From Hoylesella oralis ATCC 33269 (GTDB lineage Bacteria > Bacteroidota > Bacteroidia > Bacteroidales > Bacteroidaceae): 64,000 bases of DNA. Position 1 is the first letter of the stretch. Each line of letters begins with the position of its first letter. The notes under the pieces were generated by a model that worked only from the letters and a program-made list of their open reading frames with translations, made no database searches and was not told the DNA's origin. The stretch covers positions 1,356,668-1,420,667 of the forward strand of contig NZ_GL833119.1 of NCBI RefSeq assembly GCF_000185145.2, in the 5' to 3' direction. Positions 44,516 through 53,007 of the stretch are shown here, in pieces. The position numbers were made by a program, and so were the translations under genes.

Positions 44516-47241
44516 ATCTTTACGTTCATTTCGAGGCCGAAGTAGGGCGTTACGTACCTTCGGATGACAAAGTTTCTACGCTCATAGTCGGGGTGTGCAT
44601 CCCATAGTTTATTCACAAAGAGGGCTACCATGAGCTTATCGTTCAGCAATTTCTTTGTGGCTTTCAGGTTTAGGTTCATGCTGAAAGGCACTGTCTCGCG
44701 CTCGAATGCAGCCTCGTTATAATCGCGTATGAGCAGTCGGAGGCGCGAATCGGTGCGGTCGGCAGGCGTGAAAGGATGCAAATTGCCGTCGGAATCCATG
44801 TATTGTTCGGGCTCGTTCTGCTTCCGCATAGACTGTCGGGCGGTCATCCAAAGGCACTGCGCCGATACCGAGAAGCCCAGTTTGAGCTTCGGGATGTCCG
44901 TATCGAAAGTGAAATTGGTGTTGGTCATCTCGCGTATGTAGCCGTCGTCGTCTTTATAAATGCCTACGACTTCGACCTCTTGTCCCCCGATGATGCGCGA
45001 CGGTTTGTACATAATGGGCAACGAGTTGTGGTATTCGGTGCGGAACCATGCGCCGTTGATTGTCAGTCGGGTGTTGATAATGGGGAAACGGATGGTAGAA
45101 AGAGTGTACTCGATGCCCCGCTTCAGCGTCCGACTACCGTTGGAAATGATGTAATGACCGCGCAGACTGTTATGTACATTATAGGGAAGCGTGGCCACAT
45201 CAGGCGGTGCCGTGAGTTTGTTGGCATCTATTCCATCGGTAATATACTCCTTATATAAATAAGGTGAATAGCTGTTCATGCTGCGAAAACCCGACTTCAT
45301 GTCCTCGCGGAAGTAGGTTACGGTGAGCCTGTTTCCGCCCCAATTCACATCTGTGCGTACCTCCCATTTCAGGTTTCGGGCCGCTTTGAGTTGCGTGTTT
45401 GTGGGATCGATGACGTATGTTTGCAGGTAAATGCGGCGATAGGCCTTTACCGGATGGTAGTAATTCAGTTCGGTCAGGTCCATGTAAGCCTTGTCCGGAT
45501 AGAGCTGATCGACCGTTGGAAACTTGGTATGTTGCCCAATACCGCCCGCTATGGTGAAAAACATGTTGCGACGGGCCATGCGTATGGCGGGGAAAGTCCA
45601 CCCGATGTTAACGCGCGGATCGAGGTAATACTTGCCGCTCAATGCGCGGTTGTCGGGCAGACGGAGCATAGTTTGCGCCCGTACACCGGCCTCAATCTCC
45701 AGTTTGTTGCGCCCGATGTTAGTGCCGAAGCGTTCTTCTGCGAAGAACGAAAGCTCGTGCGATGCAGGCACATCGGAATATTTACGAGGCCTGCCCGATA
45801 CACCCGGATAGAGCGGATGCAGCTGGTCGAACACCTGTCCGTCGCCCATATTCTTGTCTAACCGGAAGTCTGCGCCCAACAGCAGCAGGTTGGAGATGCT
45901 CTTGAGGGGCATGCTGAACGTGGCATTTGCCTTTATGTAAAGGTTAAGGGGGCGTCCATCTACCTTTTGAGTGGCGGTGTAGGTGTAAGGAGAGATAAGA
46001 ACGGCGTCGCTTTCGCCGTCGGTCATCGTCGTTGCAGCAGGTGTTTCGCCGCTCAACTGCACCAGTCTTGTGCGCTCGGTTATGTCTTTTTCAAAAGAAA
46101 AAGCGGCCACCATTTCGGCACGCCGGAAAAAACTTCGCCTGTTCCTGCGGCTGAAATTCAGCGACAGATTGGCTGCATAACGGTTGTATTCGGACTTGTA
46201 TCTGTCTACTCCGCCGTAGTTAATCTCGGGATCTACCTTGTCATCGTCGAACGAACCGCCGTAGTCTAAGTTCAAACCTGCGTCTGCGTCCCACTTATCG
46301 GTGAGCCATTGCTTGTTCAGACGGGCGGAGAATGTGAGGCGTTTGTAGGTTTCGAGCAGGTTGCGCGGATCGTTTTTGCTGTCTAAATAGTCGGCGCTGA
46401 GGTTGAGAGAGAGCCGTCTATTCTGCCATTCCATGCCTTTCGAGATATAAAAGAGTTTCGAATCCATGTCTGCTTTAAACCTTGCAACGATGTTATTCCC
46501 ACCCTTTAAGCGTCTTATTTTGACAAGTCCGCTCGTTAGGTCACCGTATTCGGCCGACGGAATGCCGCGCACGATTTCTACATCCTGTATATCGTCGGTC
46601 GATATGCTGCGCATGTCTACGCCCTCGTTGGTAAAATCGCGCGAGGTAGACTGCCGGTCGTAGGCTCCCGTAAGGTATTGCATGTTAGCGTTGGTGCTGA
46701 TGGGAGCGCCGTCGATTACGAACTGTGTGCCGAGCGAAGAGGTGGAATAGTTGCTGCTGGCAATGGGAACTTCGCGTAAATGGATGGTATTCGGCGTGCT
46801 TAGAGAGGGATCACTGGCGCGCCCGCCGGGCAGAAGTTCGAGCAAATCGGCAAAGCTCGATGGCTGTAGATGCTCCATGGCGTGGCGACGGATGGTGGAG
46901 GCACTGGCTAAACCGTGCGATTCTTGCGCCGTTACAACTACTTCTCCGAGGGCGTTGGAGTCTTCTACCATGTAGTAAACCGCATTGGCCGAGGCTTTTG
47001 CCACGATGGGTTTATAACCTAAGTAGGATATTTTGATGAGCTTGCCCGCCGCGTTTTTCAGTGTAAAATGCCCTGCAATATCGGTGATGGCCAGTATATT
47101 TTTTGAGTTTTCCGGTGTAACCGTTGCTCCTACGATGGGTTGTTTCGTGGCACGTTCGAGTACGACACCGCCCGTAGTTGCCTGTGAAAAGCCAAGCTGA
47201 CAGTATAGACAGAGTGCGATGAATAACTTGATTTTAGGCAT
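44512..47241 (-). CDS. TonB-dependent receptor with CarboxypepD-like domain
   Basis: A 909-residue outer-membrane receptor, first gene of the DUF4876/M16 operon. The signal peptide is MPKIKLFIALCLYCQLGFSQ. A carboxypeptidase-regulatory-like domain follows (GVVLERATKQPIVGATV), a TonB-box-like stretch (LGEVVVTAQES), a plug (VEIVRGIPSAEYGDLTSGLV) and the barrel. A frame extending to 47700 adds 153 residues, but these cross the -7 element at 47270-47277 and a dispersed repeat, so they are not coding. The ligand is unknown; lack of SusD argues against a standard glycan. Confidence 0.93.
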   Translation of the reverse strand: MPKIKLFIALCLYCQLGFSQATTGGVVLERATKQPIVGATVTPENSKNILAITDIAGHFTLKNAAGKLIKISYLGYKPIVAKASANAVYYMVEDSNALGEVVVTAQESHGLASASTIRRHAMEHLQPSSFADLLELLPGGRASDPSLSTPNTIHLREVPIASSNYSTSSLGTQFVIDGAPISTNANMQYLTGAYDRQSTSRDFTNEGVDMRSISTDDIQDVEIVRGIPSAEYGDLTSGLVKIRRLKGGNNIVARFKADMDSKLFYISKGMEWQNRRLSLNLSADYLDSKNDPRNLLETYKRLTFSARLNKQWLTDKWDADAGLNLDYGGSFDDDKVDPEINYGGVDRYKSEYNRYAANLSLNFSRRNRRSFFRRAEMVAAFSFEKDITERTRLVQLSGETPAATTMTDGESDAVLISPYTYTATQKVDGRPLNLYIKANATFSMPLKSISNLLLLGADFRLDKNMGDGQVFDQLHPLYPGVSGRPRKYSDVPASHELSFFAEERFGTNIGRNKLEIEAGVRAQTMLRLPDNRALSGKYYLDPRVNIGWTFPAIRMARRNMFFTIAGGIGQHTKFPTVDQLYPDKAYMDLTELNYYHPVKAYRRIYLQTYVIDPTNTQLKAARNLKWEVRTDVNWGGNRLTVTYFREDMKSGFRSMNSYSPYLYKEYITDGIDANKLTAPPDVATLPYNVHNSLRGHYIISNGSRTLKRGIEYTLSTIRFPIINTRLTINGAWFRTEYHNSLPIMYKPSRIIGGQEVEVVGIYKDDDGYIREMTNTNFTFDTDIPKLKLGFSVSAQCLWMTARQSMRKQNEPEQYMDSDGNLHPFTPADRTDSRLRLLIRDYNEAAFERETVPFSMNLNLKATKKLLNDKLMVALFVNKLWDAHPDYERRNFVIRRYVTPYFGLEMNVKI

Positions 47242-47269
47242 CCCTATGACATTCTTTTCTTCGAATTTG

Positions 47270-47277
47270 CAAAGATA
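47270..47277 (-). promoter_or_regulatory. -7 promoter element (TATCTTTG) of the receptor operon
   Basis: CAAAGATA reads TATCTTTG on the minus strand and lies 29 bases before the start at 47241. Confidence 0.8.
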
Positions 47278-47320
47278 CGGATTGTTTTGTAAGGATGCAA
47301 TACCTAAAAGTAGGCATTTC

Positions 47321-47358
47321 GTGGACCTCCCCCGGCCCCTCCGAAGGAGGGGGGTGCC
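47321..47358 (+). repeat. Dispersed palindromic repeat (CCTCCCCCGGCCCCTCCGAAGGAGGGG)
   Basis: Contains CCCCTCCGAAGGAGGGG at 47336-47352, a 7-bp stem with GAA loop, preceded by GGACCTCCCCCGG. The copy at 47811 is the same element in inverted orientation. Confidence 0.75.
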
Positions 47359-47810
47359 TTGCGGAAGATGGGTAAATATACTGCACGTGGGAATTTTTAT
47401 GCCTTTTCGTTTGGAGCGAGGGCGCAGTTTAAATATACTTCTTTCCTTGGAAAAGGGAGACAGAGAGGGGATGGATTGCTTCAGGGTGTCATGTTTCATA
47501 CTCTCATAGTCTGCCTTTATTAAGGGAAGAGGCATGGTGTTCGCGCTTAATTTATAATCTGTGGGTTGAGAATATGTTATGTGTATTGCCGTTAGAGGGC
47601 ATGTCTGTCTGCTTCGGATGGTATTTCTAACAGACTTAGATGGCATTTCTATGCTCCGCAGGTAGTTGCTTCGGTTGAACTGCGGGAACTTAACTCGCAC
47701 ATCATTTTATACATGTATCATAAAAACCGAATGGCACAACAGGCCTTAGATAAGCCAAATCCCTACAATACACCCATTAATCACTCCTCCCTCCTCCTTA
47801 ATCCATCAAC
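47359..47810. other. Gene-free region between inverted repeat copies
   Basis: No gene seen. It holds a degenerate 22-nt-period array at 47597-47684 and a weakly repeat-like piece near 47440-47470. Confidence 0.5.
47597..47684. repeat. Degenerate tandem array with 22-nt period (three to four units)
   Basis: Units start at 47597, 47619, 47641 and 47663. Units 2 and 3 (TGGTATTTCTA..., TGGCATTTCTA...) agree at about 13 of 22 positions and unit 1 agrees with unit 2 at 12; unit 4 is weak. Counts are by eye. Confidence 0.45.
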
Positions 47811-47848
47811 CCTACACCCCTCCTTCGGAGGGGCTGGGGGAGGTCCCC
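47811..47848 (-). repeat. Dispersed palindromic repeat, inverted copy
   Basis: CCCCTCCTTCGGAGGGG at 47817-47833 followed by CTGGGGGAGGTCC. On the minus strand it matches the 47321 copy at nearly all of 30 positions. Confidence 0.75.
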
Positions 47849-47905
47849 ACTCTTCTTTCTTCCAAGTTATTCCTACTGCTATTTGTAAGATTTGTTTGTT
47901 ATAAC

Positions 47906-47936
47906 TTGCTATTTTGACAGGAAAAAACTATTTTTG
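47906..47936 (+). promoter_or_regulatory. Promoter (TTG-N20-TATTTTTG)
   Basis: TTG at 47906-47908 and TATTTTTG at 47929-47936. It precedes the frameshifted relic at 47968 and probably now drives the nitroreductase. Confidence 0.6.
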
Positions 47937-47967
47937 TAGCGCTTATTAATATGAAATGTTATCCGCG

Positions 47968-48190
47968 ATGAAAAAACATTTGTCGATTTTGTTTTGTCTG
48001 CTGTTTACTCTCGGCACACATGCACAGGGCGACTCTATAGCGTTCGCAGAAATGCCGGACGGCACTCGGCTGTGTCGTCCAACGGGGTGTTCAGTGCGTT
48101 TGATAACAGTGTGTTGTATCAAACATTGTGCCCATACGTGGCTTACGGTCTAACTGGAACAGGCGTTATTCCGCTGCTGGAATTCGATAA
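47968..48190 (+). pseudogene. Signal-peptide gene fragment with frameshift
   Basis: ATG at 47968 opens a good signal peptide (MKKHLSILFCLLFTLGTHAQ) and a mature start GDSIAFAEMPDGT. The frame then turns into low-likelihood sequence and stops at 48153, while the neighbouring frame continues as HSAVSSNGVFSAFDNSVLYQ to about 48190. This reads as a single-base shift near 48065 plus loss of the rest of the gene. I cannot name the parent family. Confidence 0.4.
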
Positions 48191-48288
48191 AAAAGAAAGG
48201 CTTTTCCGCGTAACTGTTGTGCTTATCTCGGTGTGGGCTTCTATTTATAAACCGCATTTTGAGCGTGTAAAACTTAAAATACAACGAT

Positions 48289-48798
48289 ATGAACTTTTTG
48301 GAATTGGTAAAAAAACGTTATTCGGCGAGAGACTATTCGCCCAAAGCGGTGGAACAAGAAAAGGTGGACTATATTCTTGAGTGTGCGAGGCGGGCGCCTT
48401 CGGCGGTTAACCACCAGCCTTGGCGGTTTATTGTGGCGCAGAGCGACGAGGCAAGGCGCCTCGTGCAACAGTGCTATCCGAGAGATTGGTTTGTACATGC
48501 TCCCCTATACATTATTATATATACGAAGGTGTCGGAGGCTTGGGTGCGCAGTTGCGATGGGAAAAACCATGCTGATATCGATGCCGTCATCGCTACGGAA
48601 CACGTTTGTCTGGCTTCCGCCGATCAGGGATTGGGCAGCTGTTGGGTATGTAACTTCGATGTGCAGCAGCTGAAAACCGATTTTCGGTTGGGTATAGACG
48701 AATATCCCGTGGCCATCGTTCCGATAGGGTATGTGAACAGTCGGCCCGATAAATTTACATCGAGAAAGAATATCGACGAACTTGTATCGGTAAGATGA
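48289..48798 (+). CDS. Nitroreductase-family FMN oxidoreductase
   Basis: A 169-residue flavoprotein of the short nitroreductase type. The FMN-binding start KRYSARDYSPKAV and the APSAVNHQPWRFIV block are clear, and ASADQGLGSCWVCNFD is the expected central motif. Such enzymes reduce nitro compounds or quinones with NAD(P)H. It is monocistronic, with a hairpin at 48821-48846 behind it. The physiological substrate is not known. Confidence 0.92.
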   Translation: MNFLELVKKRYSARDYSPKAVEQEKVDYILECARRAPSAVNHQPWRFIVAQSDEARRLVQQCYPRDWFVHAPLYIIIYTKVSEAWVRSCDGKNHADIDAVIATEHVCLASADQGLGSCWVCNFDVQQLKTDFRLGIDEYPVAIVPIGYVNSRPDKFTSRKNIDELVSVR

Positions 48799-48820
48799 GG
48801 CAAGCGGCTGCAAGAATAAA

Positions 48821-48846
48821 GGTGCATATAAAGGGTGGGATGCACC
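48821..48846 (+). terminator. Hairpin after the nitroreductase gene
   Basis: GGTGCAT (48821-48827) pairs with ATGCACC (48840-48846). No clear T-run follows. The rest of 48799-49084 shows nothing that I can call. Confidence 0.45.
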
Positions 48847-49084
48847 CGTAAATGTATGCTTACCTGTTGATAGGGCATTGGGTTAACGGAAGTTAATGGG
48901 GAAGAGGTATGCCTTGTTTGCAGGAACCGAATGCAATCGGTAGAGTAAACATATGTTGCGGGCATGCTTCATTATGCTATCGGTGAGAGCTGGCAGATAT
49001 TGTAAATCGGCTATGTAGTGAAACATTATTTATAAAAAATGACTTAATAATTGTATTATTGCCGTAGGTATCGACCTTTTTCCG

Positions 49085-49092
49085 TATCTTTG
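49085..49092 (+). promoter_or_regulatory. -7 promoter element (TATCTTTG)
   Basis: A perfect match 27 bases before the ATG at 49120. A longer frame beginning at 49051 spans this promoter and is therefore not used. Confidence 0.8.
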
Positions 49093-49119
49093 CACCGCAT
49101 AAATAGAATATTTAAAATT

Positions 49120-49578
49120 ATGAGAGTAAAAAGTTTATTGGCTTTGATAGCCGTTGTTTTCAGTTTGATAGCGTGTAGTAACCATGATGAAGACATGTCG
49201 CAGACAACAAATTCGTTAGTGAAAACTGTATGGAGTTTCGAAAAAACAGATAACAGAAGTTTCATTAAACATGAACGTCATTGGGGTAAATTAGAGTTTA
49301 TTTCTACTACTGAAGTATTGGTGACATCGGGATATAAGTTGCGGGCAGAAAGTGAAAATGGTTCAGGTTCCAATAATTCAAAGAGGGAGAACGAAACCAC
49401 TGTTACCGCTACATATACTTATGCTGCACCGCTTTTGCGTATCACATTGCCGCAATCTAACACTTCTCCTTTGTTGATAGAGTTGAAAGTAGACGAGTCT
49501 GCCGGCACGATAACGCAGGTTAAGCTCGGAGATGAGGTCGTAGATGGGGATCAGGCAGTAGTGTATTACAAGAAATAG
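49120..49578 (+). CDS. Small lipoprotein of unknown function
   Basis: A 152-residue lipoprotein (lipobox SLIACS, Cys at about 19). The mature part is a small beta-rich domain (TVWSFEKTDNRSF, TYTYAAPLLRITLP, LGDEVVDGDQAVVYYKK), a lipocalin-like pattern seen in many Bacteroidota lipoproteins; no specific family can be named. It has its own promoter and a strong terminator. Confidence 0.8.
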   Translation: MRVKSLLALIAVVFSLIACSNHDEDMSQTTNSLVKTVWSFEKTDNRSFIKHERHWGKLEFISTTEVLVTSGYKLRAESENGSGSNNSKRENETTVTATYTYAAPLLRITLPQSNTSPLLIELKVDESAGTITQVKLGDEVVDGDQAVVYYKK

Positions 49579-49596
49579 TATTGTTTTATATGCGGA

Positions 49597-49646
49597 AACC
49601 GGCAGGTGTTACTCCTTTTGAAAGGGTGGCGCCTGCCGGTTTTTTG
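49597..49646 (+). terminator. Strong intrinsic terminator
   Basis: AACCGGCAGG (49597-49606) pairs perfectly with CCTGCCGGTT (49632-49641), followed by TTTTTG. Confidence 0.9.
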
Positions 49647-49832
49647 TAGTTGCAATGAGAATGATAAATGGGAGTAACACACGTGTTTTCTTGTTTTTCA
49701 TGTTTTTTTTATCCCGAAATATGAGGGATGTTTGTATGAGTTTTCAGTGTGGTATTTTATGGATAAGACAAATATTACGTGTAGAAATAAAGAAAAAAGC
49801 ATTTAATGATGGCAAGTATTACATTTTTTTCG
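49647..49832. other. AT-rich intergenic region before the capsule promoter
   Basis: No gene seen. A 64-residue plus-strand frame (49655-49849) lacks any recognisable feature. Confidence 0.5.
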
Positions 49833-49840
49833 TAACTTTG
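49833..49840 (+). promoter_or_regulatory. -7 promoter element (TAACTTTG) of the capsule locus
   Basis: A TAnnTTTG match preceded by a T-run. It is the only good promoter before the flippase gene, giving a leader of about 440 bases. Confidence 0.65.
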
Positions 49841-49846
49841 CACTTG

Positions 49847-50285
49847 TAATGTGACTCGTATTTACAATTCTGCGAGACCGGTTAGAGAGGGGATATAAAG
49901 GAAAAAATCTAAAAGGCAACAGTTTGAACTCTTAGCAGTTGCGCCCGAAGAATGCACCATATAAAGCTCTTGATCGTCTCATATGCGGCATCTTAACTAC
50001 AGCAGTCGTTGCGTCATACCCATTATGTAGATAACTCGTAAATCAAGGCGAGGAGGGGAAAGCGTGGGGAATTGTGGAAGTTAATTTGCTTATTATTCTA
50101 ATTTGGATAATACTATACGTAGTGTTGCCATTGCTCTTTTTGAATGCGGAATTATTTAAGATAATGAAAACTCTTTATGCTTATTTTTTTGTATAGCTTT
50201 TTCTGTCTTATGAAAGTATGTGATGGGAAATGGATAAAGTTATAATAAAGCTATACAAAATAATAAAGCTACCTTCTAAATTTTA
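49847..50285 (+). promoter_or_regulatory. Long leader of the capsule operon
   Basis: About 440 non-coding bases. The first half is GC-balanced and the second half is AT-rich. No UpxY/NusG-like gene is present in it, unlike in Bacteroides capsule loci. The last part holds a 14-bp inverted repeat (50187-50260). Confidence 0.5.
50187..50260. repeat. Perfect 14-bp inverted repeat before the first capsule gene
   Basis: TTTTGTATAGCTTT (50187-50200) and AAAGCTATACAAAA (50247-50260), with 46 bases between. A third half-copy AAAGCT lies at 50265-50270. Confidence 0.75.
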
Positions 50286-51815
50286 ATGGCGGAAACGATT
50301 TCAAATAATAAGCGGATAGCAAAGAATACTGCATTCTTGTATATTAGAATGGTATTTGTTACCTTGGTTACTTTATATACTGCACGTATAGTTCTACAGG
50401 CTCTTGGTGTGGTTGATTATGGAATCTATAATGTAGTTGGGGGTGTTGTATCTTTACTTACAGTTTTAAATAGCTCTATGGGAGCAGCGACTCAGCGATA
50501 TATATCGTTCGATTTGGGACAAGGGAACGATGAACAATTGAAAAAAGACTTTGCTGCGTGTCTGAATATATATTTATTATTGGCTGTGGTTGTTATCATA
50601 TTGTCAGAAACGATAGGGTTATGGCTCGTTAATACACAATTAACTATACCATCTGAGAGAATGGCAGCAGCAAATGCGGTATATCAATGTTCTATATTTA
50701 TTTGTGTGTTTGCTTTATTACAAAATCCATTTAATGCAGCTATAATTGCACATGAGAGGATGGGAGCATTTGCTTGGATTAGTATATTGGAAGTGATGTT
50801 GAAATTAGGGTTGGCATTTATTATTCTATATGTGTCGTATGACCATTTGATAATATATGGAGTGCTAACACTGTTTTCTTATATTTGTATAACATTCACA
50901 TATGTATTTTATGGAATAATTAGTTTTAAAGAATGCCGTTTTAAAGTATTCTATGAAAAAAAAATATATAAGGATTTGACAGCATATTCAGGGTGGAATT
51001 TATTTGGTACATCCGCGGGATTACTTTCGAATCAAGGTGTTAATATTTTACTAAATGTGTTTTTTGGGCCAATTGTTAATACTTCAAGAGCAATTGCAAT
51101 GCAGGTTTCTGGAGCGATTACACAGTTTTTTGCGAATTTTTATATAGCAATTAAACCACAGGTTATAAAATATTATGCAGAGGATCGCTTACAAGATATG
51201 CATAAATTGATATTGAATAGTGCAAGATATGCATATTATTTGGCATTAATTGTATCAATGCCGATATTTATAGAATTACCATTTATTATTAAATTGTGGT
51301 TGGGACAAACTCCTGATTATTTAATTATTTTTACACGATTGACAATTATTGGTTGTTTAATAGATAGCTTATCTAATCCATTGATGACTGCAGCATTGGC
51401 TTCCTCTAATATTCGGAATTATCAAATTGTGGTAGCATTTGTTAATGCTATGACTTTACCTCTATCTTATGTTTGCCTTTTTTTTACCGTAAATCCTGTT
51501 ACAGTTTTCATTGTAGCTTTGTTTATTTCAGTTTGTGCATTGTATGCGAGAGCATATTTTGTTCAAAAGTTAGTTGGACTCAGTATTTCTACATTTAATG
51601 TAAAAGTGCTTGGTAGGGTAATTCCTATTACGTTGTTTTCTCCTCTCATCCCAATATTACCTATATTATACCTTAATGATGGAGTAGTAAGGTTATGTAG
51701 TGTATTTTTAACTTCAGTAATTTTTACAGGAATTATAATTTTTATTTTAGGAATTGATAAGGGAGAGCGAACTATTCTTGTAAATGTTTTGAGAAAATAT
51801 GCGATGCGTTCCTAA
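50286..51815 (+). CDS. Wzx-type polysaccharide flippase (MOP superfamily)
   Basis: A 509-residue inner-membrane protein with about 12-14 hydrophobic helices. The start (RIAKNTAFLYIRMVFVTLVT, then LYTARIVLQALGVVDYGIYN) is typical of Bacteroidota O-antigen/capsule repeat-unit flippases. It moves the undecaprenyl-linked repeat unit across the inner membrane. It is the first gene of the AT-rich capsule locus and overlaps the next gene by 17 bases. Confidence 0.93.
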   Translation: MAETISNNKRIAKNTAFLYIRMVFVTLVTLYTARIVLQALGVVDYGIYNVVGGVVSLLTVLNSSMGAATQRYISFDLGQGNDEQLKKDFAACLNIYLLLAVVVIILSETIGLWLVNTQLTIPSERMAAANAVYQCSIFICVFALLQNPFNAAIIAHERMGAFAWISILEVMLKLGLAFIILYVSYDHLIIYGVLTLFSYICITFTYVFYGIISFKECRFKVFYEKKIYKDLTAYSGWNLFGTSAGLLSNQGVNILLNVFFGPIVNTSRAIAMQVSGAITQFFANFYIAIKPQVIKYYAEDRLQDMHKLILNSARYAYYLALIVSMPIFIELPFIIKLWLGQTPDYLIIFTRLTIIGCLIDSLSNPLMTAALASSNIRNYQIVVAFVNAMTLPLSYVCLFFTVNPVTVFIVALFISVCALYARAYFVQKLVGLSISTFNVKVLGRVIPITLFSPLIPILPILYLNDGVVRLCSVFLTSVIFTGIIIFILGIDKGERTILVNVLRKYAMRS

Positions 51816-53007
51816 ATTACCTAATACTCACAAATGTGCAGGCTGTTTAGCTTGTGGTGATGTTTGTCCAACAGAGTGTATCTCATTCCCTCTAATGGGA
51901 GATGGACATTTCCATCCACATATAGATAAAAATAAGTGCGTTCAATGTTTGAGTTGCGAAAGAGTTTGTCCTGTATTAAATATGAGAAAAGGACTCTCTG
52001 AGAGATCACAACCTTATGCTGTTTGGTCGAAAGATATTAAACTTAGATTAAAATCAAGTTCTGGAGGGGTATTCGGACAGATAGCAAAAGAATTTCTATC
52101 GTCAGGAGGATATGTAGCAGGAGCTACTATTGAAGGTTTGAATGTGAAACATATTATTATTCATTCTGTGGATGAACTTCCTCTTATTCAAGGTTCTAAG
52201 TATCTCCAGAGTGAAACAGTTGGCATTTATAAGGATGTAAGGAAACTTTTGGATAAAAAAAAGAAAGTTCTTTTTTCTGGAACGGGATGTCAAGTTGCTG
52301 CTATTTACAACGTTATTCCTAAAAAACTTTGGGCTAATCTTTATACAATAGATTTAATTTGCCATGGAGTACCCTCACGGTATGATTTAAATATCTATTG
52401 TCGTATGCAAGAAAAGAAAATCGTTTGTATTGATTCTTTTAGAGATAAAATGTGGAAGCCAGGATATGCAATGACGTGTACTTGTGACGATGGTTCGAAA
52501 ATAAGATCTGATATAAATTATTTTTTTGAAGCATTCAATAATAATAAAACACTTCGTTGGGCATGTTATGAATGTAAATTTAAGACTGGTTTAAACCGCT
52601 GCTCTGATATTACAATTGGAGATTTTTGGGGGAATAAAAAATATTTTGCCGAGTTGCCTAAGGGATTATCTCTTTGTATTTTGCATAGTGAAAAAGGAAA
52701 TCAAATGCTATGTAATGAGGGATTATATATAGATAAAGCTACGTGGGCAGAAAGTATTTTAAAAAATAAAGATTATTTTTTACCAACAAATTATTATAAA
52801 TATCATCCTTTGAGGTGGATATATCCATATCTTGTAAAATATGCATCAAATTATTTCTTGTCTAAATATATCGCTAATATTAAGATTGACGGATGTTTTT
52901 ATTTTCCTTTGAGAATTGTAGATTCTATTTTTCAGCATTGTAATCATAAAAATGTATGTAAACAAATAACTAAAATGTTATGGGCAGTAAAAAATATATC
53001 GGGATAA
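51799..53007 (+). CDS. F420 hydrogenase beta-subunit-like Fe-S protein
   Basis: A 402-residue protein with two 4Fe-4S ferredoxin motifs at the N-terminus (CAGCLACGDVCP with Cys13/16/19/23, and CVQCLSCERVCP with Cys47/50/53/57). The coenzyme F420 hydrogenase/dehydrogenase beta-subunit N- and C-terminal domains follow (SSSGGVFGQIAKEFLSSGGY; SDITIGDFWG). Such proteins occur in capsule clusters beside pyruvyl transferases, where an electron-transfer or redox role in sugar modification is presumed but unproven. It overlaps both neighbours. Confidence 0.9.
   Translation: MRCVPKLPNTHKCAGCLACGDVCPTECISFPLMGDGHFHPHIDKNKCVQCLSCERVCPVLNMRKGLSERSQPYAVWSKDIKLRLKSSSGGVFGQIAKEFLSSGGYVAGATIEGLNVKHIIIHSVDELPLIQGSKYLQSETVGIYKDVRKLLDKKKKVLFSGTGCQVAAIYNVIPKKLWANLYTIDLICHGVPSRYDLNIYCRMQEKKIVCIDSFRDKMWKPGYAMTCTCDDGSKIRSDINYFFEAFNNNKTLRWACYECKFKTGLNRCSDITIGDFWGNKKYFAELPKGLSLCILHSEKGNQMLCNEGLYIDKATWAESILKNKDYFLPTNYYKYHPLRWIYPYLVKYASNYFLSKYIANIKIDGCFYFPLRIVDSIFQHCNHKNVCKQITKMLWAVKNISG

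Noticed and set aside
47242..47700. N-terminal extension of the TonB receptor
   Set aside because: It spans the receptor promoter and a dispersed repeat and precedes a clear signal peptide.
50187..50260. Classical invertible capsule promoter
   Set aside because: The segment between the repeats is only 46 bases and holds no TAnnTTTG match in the present orientation; kept only as an open finding.
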